Assembly: GCA_029891385.1 (NCBI GenBank)
Contig: CM057233.1
Coordinates: 56,498,063-56,562,062 of the forward strand
Direction of reading: 5' to 3'
DNA from: Erythroxylum novogranatense
Taxonomy: Eukaryota > Streptophyta > Magnoliopsida > Malpighiales > Erythroxylaceae
Length of the DNA stretch: 64,000 bases
This document shows, piece by piece, positions 34,801 through 44,747 of this stretch. The notes beneath the pieces were generated by a model that ran no database searches, had not been told where the DNA came from, and saw nothing but the letters and a program-made list of their open reading frames with translations. The number at the start of each line of letters is the position of its first letter. Position 1 is the first letter of the stretch. A program made the position numbers and the translations under genes.

Positions 34801-36010
34801 ACAACTTTTGTTCCTAAGAAAGGTAAAATTGATATTCCACGAACAAACACTTGTCAGCTTTTACATCAAATGTATCTGACTGTGTCCGCTTCACGTAAGC
34901 AGGACAACCCCAAACTTTTAGATGAGAAAGATAGGGCTTTCAGTTAGTCCACATCTCATATGGAGTAACATCAACTGTCTTTGAGGGAACTCTGTTTAGC
35001 AAGTAAACAATTTGCCTCGAAAGATACCCCAAAAATGTAAAACCTATCATTAATCGCACCATGTCTAATAAGGTTCGATATCTCCTTTCAGCCACACCAT
35101 TATGTTTGCACAAGGCAAGGTGGAGTGTCTTGAGATAAAATTCCATTATCTCGAGATAATCCAAAACTGTTGGTCTAAGCATTTTCCACCACGATCGGAT
35201 CGTAATGTATTCATACTTTTACCAAGTTAGTTTTCTACTTCATTTCAATTATTTGAACTATTCAAATGCTTGATTTGTATCTCATCGACATCTGTACCCA
35301 TATCGAGAATAATCATCGATAAAGGTAATGAAGTAAAAACAACCACTTCGCATGGATGGACATCGGACCACATACATCCGAATGTATTAGGTCTAATATT
35401 CCATTCACTGCTCACCCTTTCCTTTAAAGGATAACTTAGTCATCTTGCCTAATAAACAAGATTCGCATGTGTCATATGATTCATAATCAAATGACCCTAA
35501 ACTGCCACTCTTATGGAGCTTAGCGATGCGTGTCTCATTTATATGGCCAAGCCGACAATGCCATAAGTAAGTTGAATTTAAATTATCTCGATTATGTCTT
35601 TTCGCGTCATTGACATTCAAAACTGGATATGACATATCTAATATGTCAATTCCATTGCATAATGTACCAGTAGCATAGAGCATTCCATTCGAACTAATAG
35701 AACAACCATTGCTTCTAAAAGTCAAATGGAAATCAGCTCTAATTAAACATAAAACATACAATATGTTCTTTGTTTAAAACGGGTACAAAATGACAATCAT
35801 CCAATTTGAATATAAGCCCACTAGGGAGTAACAAGACATAAGTGTCTACGACTAATGTAGCAACTCTTGCTGCATTATCTACATGAAGGTCTAGTTCTCC
35901 TTGAATGAGCTTTCATCGTCCCACGAGGCCCCGTGATATCATTTCATATGTGTGAGCCACAACCGGTATCAAAGACCGATATGTTTTGATCAGGAATAGT
36001 ATTAACCTCA
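34801..36010 (-). pseudogene. Protease-integrase remnant of C
   Basis: Two open pieces on the minus strand. 35405-35761 covers the GAG-pre-integrase part (YLWHCRLGHINETRIAKLHK, CESCLLGKMTKLSFKGKG). 34940-35182 covers the integrase end (HNGVAERRYRTLLDMVRLM; YLLNRVPSKTVDVTPYEMW). The integrase core between them is frameshifted. A protease remnant with an Ile-rich strand lies near 35900-36000. Confidence 0.82.
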
Positions 36011-36049
36011 ATGACAAACATAATTGAAGGAGTAGAGGCATCTGATGCC

Positions 36050-36785
36050 TTCTTACGCTTCGAGAACTCAGATAGAATTTATGAGCTTAGCCTCAGGTGG
36101 CGGTCTTGCCACAATGAAAGCAAAATCCTTTTGGGGCAGTATCTTTGGTTTTTCCTTGATGGCACTTCCATTTGGTTTCTTGGCCTTTTTCTTCTTTGAA
36201 CTAGAAGAAGAAGTATCCACCACTAGCACTTGCTTGCTATCCTTCTTGATAGCCTGCTCAGCTGTCTTGAGCAGATTGATCAGCTCAGGAATTGTTATGG
36301 ATATTTGGTTCATCTGATAGTTTAACACGAACTGTGAAAACCGCGACAATCCAACCGTAATCAAGTCTATACTTAACTCATAATCCATTACAAATCCTAA
36401 GACAACCAATCTCTCTATATAGCCATTCATCTTCAGGGTATCCTGGACAGCAGATGTCCCTGGAGCCACCTTTCTGGTGAAGAGAAGCCTTGAGGTCTCG
36501 AACCTTTCAGACCGAGCTTACTCATCAGCTCCCTAAGATGAAATACTATAGTGTGAGCATCCATGGACTCGTGCTGCTTCTGCAGCTCTGGTGACATCAA
36601 GGCAAGCATAATGCAAGTATCCATATCACCGTCCTTTAGATGCTTACGATATGCTTTCTGATCCTCATCAGAAGCATCGACAGCAGGTGCATCTAGAAGT
36701 GGAATATCTAGGACGTATCCCAGTTCCTCAGATCTGAGAACAATTCTCAGATTCCTCAGCCGATCAAGAAAATTCGGTCCAAAAT
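36050..36785 (-). pseudogene. gag remnant of C
   Basis: Minus-strand capsid region in pieces 36433-36624 (MDTCIMLALMSPELQKQHES) and 36068-36469 (MNGYIERLVVLGFVMDYELS; QISITIPELINLLKTAEQAI), with the SSSSKKKKAKKPNGSAIKEK linker. The zinc knuckle is truncated (KDFAFIVARPP in place of CFHCG). Frame is lost between pieces. Confidence 0.85.
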
Positions 36786-36989
36786 AGAGAGCGTAAATTC
36801 ACACTGAACAACTTCTTTAATCAACCTAAACGCGATAGAGAGAAGGAATGATAGAATAGAAATGCCTGCATGATCATAAGGACTTGCATGACATGCATAT
36901 GGCTCCCACTAGTTTCCTAGAATCCATAACCCTCTTTACGAATCCAGAGAAACAAAGTGACATAATGTCCTAGTGGGTCGATATCCGAC

Positions 36990-37400
36990 ATTGCTAAGAG
37001 TGACCTTGGGTTTGCCCAACAAGCCACAACTTAGGTCAATCGGTAGGTATCGGTCATACCAATTGTATCATCGATAACCGACATTAAGAATGACCTTGGG
37101 TTTGCCCAACAAGCCACCTTATGTCTCGGGGGGTATCAGATATACCAATTACATCTTAAACACAACTATCGATCAGTGCTATCAACTTGTTGATTTGTGC
37201 ACTTACATTGGGTATCAACTCTTTGATGCGTGTACATCCCAATGTACACTACCCAACTTCGCCTCTGTCCACGTTGACCTTGAGTTTGCTCAACAAACCA
37301 ACGCTTCCAGTGAAAACCAACCCATTAATCAGAAAATCTTATTTTCATGGTTCGAACATATCCGTATAGAGTGAGCTTGAGTTTGCCCAACAACCCAGCC
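36990..37400 (-). repeat. Hairpin series in leader of C
   Basis: Counterpart of 1115-1505. Plus-strand inverted repeats at 37006-37019, 37046-37060, 37096-37109, 37132-37146, 37181-37194, 37214-37227, 37230-37249 (GTGTACAT/ATGTACAC), 37280-37293 (TTGAG/CTCAA) and 37377-37390 (one mismatch). Stem sequences change relative to A in both arms in at least the 37230 unit. Confidence 0.75.
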
Positions 37401-37600
37401 CTATAAAAACTCTGGTTCTTACCATATTAATGGAAGGCGTTAGTTTTCATATTCCGAGGAGGGATTTCGGGTCTCATCTCCATATTCTCCAAGCCGTAGG
37501 ATTTTAGTCACCATGACTATATGGAATGATTTAGGTTTCATCAATCACATTGAATCAATCCTTTTAATCATCCATCATCCAACCTGAGCATGCCACAAGT

Positions 37601-37830
37601 CGACTTACAACGAATGCAAGTCGCCTTATGCCCCTGCCCATACACAAGTCGCCTTGTATCATAATACAAGTCGCCTTATCTTCTGCCCTCACACAAGTCG
37701 ACTTATCTGATATAAGTCACCTTATGCACCTACCCGCGCACAAGTCGCCTTGTACACTGCAAGTCGACTTATGCACAGACCCTGAACAAGTCGCCTTATA
37801 CTCCAAATAAGTCGACTTGTCCAATAGAAT
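37601..37830. repeat. AAGTCGACTT / AAGTCGCCTT array in leader of C
   Basis: About a dozen copies of AAGTCGACTT and of the imperfect form AAGTCGCCTT over 230 bases, spaced about 15-30 bases, in the leader between the hairpin series and the primer site. Confidence 0.88.
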
Positions 37831-38931
37831 TTGCTATAATCTCTAATCGGCTAATTCCTCAATCCATGCAATTCCAATTCACAACACCTACATACCTAAG
37901 GTAATATCTGCTACTTTGATGTCTCAATGAACACTTCATTGAACCATGAAAGCCTTATATAGTCAAACCATATGAAAAGCTTGAAATGAGTCAAAACTCA
38001 TTAATTTCCAAATAATTTAGGAACACCCAAATTATCATCCTAAGCATCTCTAGCTAGCACATACATTATCAAATTTACTTCGGCATATGCCATAAAAAAT
38101 ATGACGGTCAAAACAAACAAGATAATGCAATATACTAACGAGACGCTAATGTGATCACTTAGGCATCCGAACATTCTTGGAAATGCAACTTCAAGCAATT
38201 CAGTTTGGCAATCATAATACATCAAGATAACATATTTTTAATCACATTAAAAATGGTTCAAGGCATTGGAACTGAAAAAGCACACTCAATCAAGCCAAGC
38301 AAAGCAGTCCCAACAATTTTTCACAAAACTGTCCAGTTCTGTACATTGCTCGAAATGATCAATTAAACAATTTCAATAAATTCTGAGAAAATTGCATAGG
38401 TTAGTACATGTTCAGAAAATGCAACCTGAATGTTTTCAGGATTTTTAGCCATCAAAAACTCAGTCAACCTAAATAACAAAACCGATTCAAAATCTGTGTT
38501 CATCAGCACAGCAATTCCCAACAGCATAGAATAAATTCGTGAATAAATATCCAATCACCTTGAAATCAAATTTCCATGCTCACAGACATTCAAAAATATC
38601 TTAGAGACATGTAGGTGAAGGAAAATCCGAAAAAAAAATTTTCTAGAATTTATTCTCGATTTTATACTCATGCCTATTCCAGAATCGTTTCACAAAATAG
38701 CATCTGTAACCTTAGGGAATTAATTAGCAAAACTATATCAAATCAAATCAATAAATTCTGAAAATTCATAGACATATTCTCTAACATGTTATGAACAATC
38801 CTGGGCAGAAAAATTTCGAAAAAAATATCACAATATAAATTCGAAATCTGAACAGATAGCATGCATCAACAGAAAATTCCATTAGGGATTCTGATCTCGC
38901 TTAGGTTATAGCTGCATACACGATACTAGAC

Positions 38932-38944
38932 GCTCTGATACCAC
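38932..38944 (-). other. Primer-binding site of C
   Basis: Minus-strand GTGGTATCAGAGC next to the 5' LTR, the plant initiator-Met tRNA type. Confidence 0.9.
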
Positions 38945-40879
38945 TGTAGGAAAATCCCAGGAGGTACATCACATGTACCGGCAGAGGAAAACAAAAATTT
39001 TTGTTCCCGGGACTTTCCCGAAACCCAGGATCCAGGTATCGGTATGAAGACATCAACCTAAATAGCCAAAAGAGACTATCTCTAAAGGTATCCACGCAGA
39101 GATCAGAAAACCTAACCGAGTCAAACCCCTTTGACTCGGGAATAGCTAGAACAGATTAAAGCCTGCTAGAGCCTACCTCTGCCCTGGAGAGCTTGAGATT
39201 GAACGTTGGAACCCTTGGAGAAGTAGAGAAGAAACGATGATGCCTTTAGGAAGAAAGCTTGAAAAACCATTTTTCAAAGGAAACATAACACTTAAGTTTT
39301 CCACTTCTCTTCCAACCCATAAGCACCGTCAACCATCACCTCCTAAGCCTTCTTATATGTATCTTTTAACTCTTAAAAGAGTACCATAAGCTAAGGCCAA
39401 GTGTATGGCTTAATAGCCATTCATTTATTAATGGATTAAAGAAATGAACTTTGAAAAGTCAAAGCTAATCTCTTCTTCCCATTCCAACGTGCACATGCTT
39501 ATATTTATATATAATAATTAATTAATTAATTACTTAATTAATTAATTAGAATATAATTGTTAAGGTCCAGTCCAACTGGTCATTGGTCTACTACTCTTAG
39601 AACCCCGATCTTTGAAAACATACTCGAAACCTTTCTTAGCAATATTGATGTCGCGATCTCATCGGACATATCCCAATCCCATTGGGATCCATTTAATCTA
39701 ATGCTCTCCATAATTGGAACTCTGTCCAATTACTATTTTACTGATTCTCGAGTCACTCTTATGCATGTGACCCTTTAGGCTCCGGTTATGTTGGCTACTT
39801 AGATTAACAATTAATCGAGCAAGTCATGAGCGGTATCTAGCAACACATCATGACCCCAATTGACCGGAAAGTAATTGGTTTGATGTATTCATCACGAACC
39901 GATCACGAACCTTCCATGACAATTACCGTGCAATTCATCCTTTCACCATCCTATACCCCACTTGGTTATGAGTATGGTCAAAGTGTCAACTCTCACTAGA
40001 CCGAGTCTAGCCTAGTGATATCGGTTCTCGTCCCCGACTCATTACTCTATATGTCAATGAAGACACTCTTCATGACATACATGCTGGCCACCTTAGTAAT
40101 GATCCCGACAAGAGGCCATGGGTATCTCTTCCGCTAATCCGTAGTGGTGAATCCTTTATTGGCTACTCAATTATCTTGAATACCTCAAGTCGCACTCAAG
40201 CACCACCCTATGAGTTACCTCCGAAGGCAACAAGGAATGGAGTCAAAGCACGTGATCAAGATTCAAGATATCCTCGAGTACCTCAAGTCTAAGGATACTT
40301 GCATCATTGCTATGATGAGATTATCAACGACACTTAGATAAGATATCCATGTGATGATCTCATGGCAGTCATCCAATGAACTTACTACCGCTAGTAAGCA
40401 TCCACATGTCAATTCTAAATATCTCATATTTACAGCTTTACGAGATCCATTGCTTGATCCAATCAAGGAATATGACATGTTAGTCTATCCGGATTAATGA
40501 TGTCCAGCCTCATTAATCCTATGACCGAGGAGAATTTAGATATCGACATAATTGCACATGATAGGAATCTCAGTAGTATGATCACATCATAATTTCCTTC
40601 ATGCTATGTCATATATCATGGACTTCATTAATTTGATTAAAGATCAAATCAATTCATAAACAATGTTTATGAATATCAAATTAATGAAGAATGCCTTTTC
40701 TTTATTTATTCATAAATTCGCCACGACTTTGAATAAAACGCTAAAGGGATTGCCTTTAGGGCACAAATAAACAATGACGACCTTGAACAAGTCAACTTAT
40801 CCAATGAACAAGTCGACTTATCGGTACCGAACATGTGTAAGTCGACTTACACATGGTACAAGTCGACTTATCACTTACA
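38945..40879 (-). repeat. 5' LTR of C
   Basis: 1,935 bases, same ends as 31209-33125, followed by CGCTA. Differs from its partner by many single-base and dinucleotide gaps and few substitutions. Confidence 0.94.
40788..40873. repeat. AAGTCGACTT array in C 5' LTR
   Basis: Copies within GTCAACTTAT, AAGTCGACTTATC, AAGTCGACTTAC and AAGTCGACTTATC contexts, matching the array of the 3' LTR. Confidence 0.9.
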
Positions 40880-41471
40880 CGCTATAGCCCCATTATTATC
40901 ACAATAAAGGTTTATAGGACTTGCAATGCTAGGAACAACTCCAAGCTCAGTAATGAACTTCCTGATCCATACAGCTTCCTTAGCTGCATCCGACGCAACA
41001 ATGTACTCAGCTTCAGTTGTAGAATCAGCAACAGTGTCTTGCTTTGAACTTTTCCAGCTCACTGCACCTCCATTCAAACAGAACACAAAACCTGATTGTG
41101 ATCTAAAATCATCTATGTCAGACTGAAAGCTAGCATTACTGTAACCATTTACAACGAGCTCTCCTTCAAGTCCTCCATAGACTAGGAACATATCCTTAGT
41201 TCTTCTCAAGTAATTAAGGATATTCTTAACTGCTATCCAGTGACTCTCACCATAATTAGATTGGTATCTACTTGTTATGCTCAAAGAATATGAGACATCT
41301 GGTCGAGTACATAACATTACATACATGATAGATCCAATTGCAGATGCATATGGAATCTTACTCATGTGCTCAAGCTCTTTACCTAAAGTAGGACAATCCT
41401 TCTTAGAAAGCTTGATTCCATGTGACATTGGCAAGAATCCTCTCTTGGAATCTTGCATATTGAACCTTTTC
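40880..41471 (-). pseudogene. Connection and RNase H of B
   Basis: Continuous open frame (195 codons from the internal Met at 41458) between insertions C and D. Words: KRGFLPMSHGIKLSKKD, YASAIGSIMYVMLCTRPDVS, ILNYLRRTKDMFLVYGG, NGYSNASFQSDIDDF, STTEAEYIVASDAAKEAVW, LYCDNNGAIA. These are the copia RNase H motifs; the first catalytic position reads N-G-Y-S-N rather than G-Y-x-D, so one catalytic Asp appears substituted. The frame joins 54170 upstream and 31203 downstream once duplications are removed. Confidence 0.92.
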
Positions 41472-41723
41472 TGTTAGCGATCTAGAAGGGGGGTTGAATA
41501 GATCTTTAAGCTTTTTGTAATTTTCTACAATAAAATCAGAAGTTAATTCACACAATAGTAATTTTAAACAAATTTAAATGCAAGGAGTAGAGAAGAAGAT
41601 CAAACATTATTTTTATAGAGGTTCGGTGTTAAGACCTACGTCCTCTACCTAAGCTCCCACTTGGGATTTTACAAACCACTTTAACACACACTTTGTAGTT
41701 CAGTGTGAACTCTTACAATACCG

Positions 41724-41882
41724 CTTGATTTCCGGCTCAAGCTACCTTTACAAATGATTTGTCTTCCGACACAAATCTTACCAACACCACTTGATTTTCG
41801 GCTCAAGCTACCTTTACAAATGATTTTTCTTCCAACACAAATCCTACCAACACCACTTGATTTCCGGCTCAAGCTACCTCTC
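41724..41882. repeat. 66-base tandem repeat in D LTR
   Basis: Units start at 41724, 41790 and 41856 (CTTGATTTCCGGCTCAAGC...); two full and one partial copy. Matching units in the other LTR start at 53264, 53330 and 53396. The SLSRKSSG-repeat frames on the minus strand are an artefact of this repeat. Confidence 0.92.
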
Positions 41883-42180
41883 ACGTCACCTTTCAGTAGT
41901 CACTCAAATTGTAAGAGAAATAAGATAAAGTTTGAAGAACAAATGCTCAATACAATTGTGTAACAAGATAAGAACAATAATGAACAATTTTGGAGCAATA
42001 GAAGAGTATTTTCGCTTATAGAACTTCCATAGTATTTTTCCTTGATCATCCACTTTTATACTTGAAGGAAAATAGCTGTTAGGAACCCATATAGCCGTTG
42101 TCTAATTGTTATGACCGTTCCTTAACATCCTCCTTTCCATTTGTGGCTAATTGAACTGTTGGAATTAATTTGTTGTACCC

Positions 42181-42432
42181 ATAAGTCGACTTGTCAAGTG
42201 TATAAGTCGACTTGTGACAACATTTTTCGTAAAATTTCGTCTCCGCTCTTCTATAAGTCGACTTGTGCTGTGTAAGTCGACTTGTGGTCCTCGATAAGTC
42301 GATTTATGTACTATTAGTCGACTTGTGTTGACAAATTTTCATGTATTAGTCGACTTATGATGTTCTAGTCGACTTATGTTGTTCAGATCTTGATATAAAA
42401 GTCAACTTATGATGTGCTAGTCGACTTATGTA
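42181..42432. repeat. GTCGAC palindrome array in D 3' LTR
   Basis: About ten copies of AAGTCGACTT or TAGTCGACTT/GTCAACTT variants across 250 bases. Rearranged relative to 53718-53935, including one inverted 23-mer. Confidence 0.92.
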
Positions 42433-42672
42433 AGCTTCAACGGTAATATCCACTCAAACCTTCTATAATCTTCATTATTAATGTCTCTTGCACTTATAAG
42501 GAAACTTCCATCTTGATTCTTCAATGATTTATGTCTTGCCCATTCAAGATTGATGTAGTCTTGATGTATTTGAATCTAAATCACTTGAAATAATTTCTTA
42601 ACCAATTCTATACATTTTATTATTATCAAAACATAAGTGGGATTTAATTTGTCAACCACCATTGGTCCAACA

Positions 42673-42691
42673 ATCTCCCCCTTTTTGATAA
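42673..42691 (-). other. Polypurine tract of D
   Basis: Minus-strand CAAAAAGGGGGAGATTG directly before the 3' LTR, the usual Sirevirus form. Confidence 0.85.
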
Positions 42692-43048
42692 TGACAAAAC
42701 ACTTAGAAATTGTTTAAGAAATGAAAACAAAGAAACATTGATCAAGGTTTTTATACCTTGTCATTTTGGTTAGAAGTCTGATTGAACCCAAGTTTAATAT
42801 ATAAGTGGCTACACTTTCATGGTTGTTAATGCACTTTTTGACTCTTAATTCATGATTTTTGTGCTTAAATTAGTCTCTTACGGTGAGCTTATGTTTTATG
42901 CAATTTGCTAGTAAAATTGTACAAATTGACATTAATTGCATTATAATTTTACTAAGAACAATTGATACTGGAAATTGTTATTTTATATTGTAGGAGAAAA
43001 GGAGTCAGAAAGGATCAGAAGAGTCAACACGGCATGAAGTCCTTAAGG

Positions 43049-43212
43049 CACGTCGCGGCGTGAACCAATCACCTCGCCGCGGCATCGCCGTGACGAAATG
43101 TAATTCACACATCGCGGCGCATCAACACAGATCGTACGTTGCAATGTAAACAATTCAACACGTCGCGGCGAGCAAGCCAGAGACACATCGCGACGAATTT
43201 TATTTATACATC
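43049..43212. repeat. CGTCGCGACG palindrome array, E 5' LTR
   Basis: Seven or so variants of CGTCGCGACG/CGTCGCGGCG separated by 15-30 bases. Matching array at 46948-47120 in the other LTR, with some sites more intact there (for example TACGTCGCGACGTC versus TACGTTGCAATGTA). Confidence 0.88.
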
Positions 43213-44004
43213 GCGACGTGCAGACGGATACTCGGACTCCAAATAGAGATTTCTCTCACTGTACCGACCCGGCCCGTGACCCATCCTTTAAATCCTGCCG
43301 AATTAGGTTATCATCATCATCTGGATCTGGCTGGGCAATCGACTGAAGGGGAGAAAAGAGGAGATCGACGAGCAAGAGAGAAGAAGAGGAAGCAACATCG
43401 TCCACCACCCAGGGTTCCCTTCGGGGTTCCCTAGGGATAACTTTTGCATTAGTTTTCATCTTCTGTTTTTACCATCGCTGTCCACCATGGATGACTTGGA
43501 GTCGTTGCGAGTTGTGAGGCTTCCGGTTGCTATGCGTGGCTTGACATTTCTTTCCTGTTGAAGATGCAGTGATGACTGGAGTTCACCGAAGGGGAGTTGC
43601 TTAATCTGTAGTTTAGCTATGATTTATAAATGCCTAGGTTTAGGGGTTTGTAATTTGTAGTGAAGCTACTTGATTATAGCTAAATGTTTGACATTTAATG
43701 TGTTGTTTGGATTTGTAGTTTACATTGTCACATTTAACTACATTGTTATGAACAAATAGAGTTGGGGTTTATTGCTTTGTAGTTAGATTAGCTTAATTAG
43801 AGTTTAATTAAGCGTTGAACAATGTAATGTGTTGTGGGTTTGTTTATGTAGAATTCTGTGCTTAAATATATGAAGTCTCATATATGTCAACTTGTGATAT
43901 TGTTGATTCTCTTTTATCTGCCTAGTTGTGTTTGATATTGAGTAGATGTTAGATTTCATTTGACCCCATTGCATTGGCAAATCCACCGCACACACTAAGA
44001 TGTT

Positions 44005-44400
44005 TTTAACAAGGTTTTAAGTAATGGAGTTCATTGATTAAATCCTTGGACTTAAAGAATCCTTTAACGTTCTAGGGCTCAAGAGCACCTAATGGGGTCT
44101 TGAGACATGGAGTCAAGAGTGACAGGAGTCCATTAATCAAGACCCTGGACTTAAAGTGAGTTCTTTAAGGTTTTTTTCCATTCAAACTTAGTGATTTTTA
44201 ATCCACCGCACACATTAAGATGCGCTTAATGGGATCTTGAGCAATGGAGTTCATTGCTCAAGATCCTGGACTTAAAGAATCCTTTAAGGTTCTGAGGCTC
44301 AAGAGCACTCAATGAGGTCTTGAGACATGGAGTCAAGAGTGACAGGAGTCCATTAATCAAGACCCTGGACTTAAAGATAATTCTTTAAGGTTTAACGTTC
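44005..44400. repeat. Interspersed inverted repeats in E LTR
   Basis: Repeated units around CTTGAG..ATGGAGT and GACTTAAAG. The clearest hairpin is 44232-44266: 15-base perfect arms (GGATCTTGAGCAATG) with loop GAGTT. A related hairpin with different arm sequence lies at about 44011-44049 (CAAGGTTTTAAGTAATG against CATTGATTAAATCCTTG). Same structures in the other LTR. Confidence 0.8.
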
Positions 44401-44729
44401 ACACTTAGTTTTGAACTGTGATAGCCAAAGCTCGTTTTCAAGAGGATTTTATCAGTTGTTTTAGTATTTCCCTTTTCTGTTTTCAAAAAAATCTAAAAAT
44501 ACTTTTTACATGCTTTTTAGTGTAGTTAATGTTTTCAAACAAAACCCTTTTCCTTCCTGATTTCACTTGCATTTTATGACATATAGGGTAGCTTAGGTCC
44601 ATTTCATTAGGTTCCGATTAAGTGAGACGACCTGAGGTTGCATCCTATACTGCAGTCTTGGAATTTATTATTTTTGACTGGTTTTCAAGGGTCGATCGAA
44701 AGATCGAATCGACAGAGCCGCGATCAAAA

Positions 44730-44747
44730 TGACGCCGTTGTTGGGGA
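44730..44747 (+). other. Primer-binding site of E
   Basis: TGACGCCGTTGTTGGGGA starts three bases after the LTR; same class as the site of F (TGGCGCC type) with one early mismatch. Confidence 0.7.

Larger units (their letters stand above)
31209..40879 (-). mobile_element. Ty1/copia element C
   Basis: Full-length copia element, minus strand, inserted in the RNase H of B. Target duplication CGCTA at 31204-31208 and 40880-40884. LTRs 31209-33125 and 38945-40879; primer site GTGGTATCAGAGCG (38932-38944); polypurine tract 33126-33140. Same family as A. Coding is wrecked by many small deletions. The two LTRs also differ by many 1-2 base gaps, although C must be younger than B, whose coding frame is nearly intact. 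Confidence 0.96.
41472..42672 (-). repeat. 3' LTR of D
   Basis: 1,201 bases, plus-strand TGTTAGCGATC...GGTCCAACA, with a 66-base tandem repeat and an AAGTCGACTT array. Confidence 0.95.
42779..44726 (+). repeat. 5' LTR of E
   Basis: 1,948 bases. Contains the CGTCGCGACG palindrome array (43049-43212) and inverted repeats near 44008-44270. Several CpG sites are lost relative to the other LTR. Confidence 0.96.

Noticed and set aside
37601..37830. CRISPR-like look of short repeats with unique spacers
   Set aside because: Plant nuclear retrotransposon context, repeat of only 8-10 bases, irregular spacing, no cas genes.
38930..38944. tRNA gene suggested by tRNA-complementary sequence (also at 25128, 52997, 58668)
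   Set aside because: Only 12-18 bases complementary to a tRNA 3' end, placed next to LTRs: primer-binding sites, not tRNA genes.
41681..41884. Minus-strand frame with repeated SLSRKSSGVG units (also 53224-53436)
   Set aside because: Produced by the 66-base tandem repeat in the D LTR; a multiple of three bases gives a repeated frame by chance.
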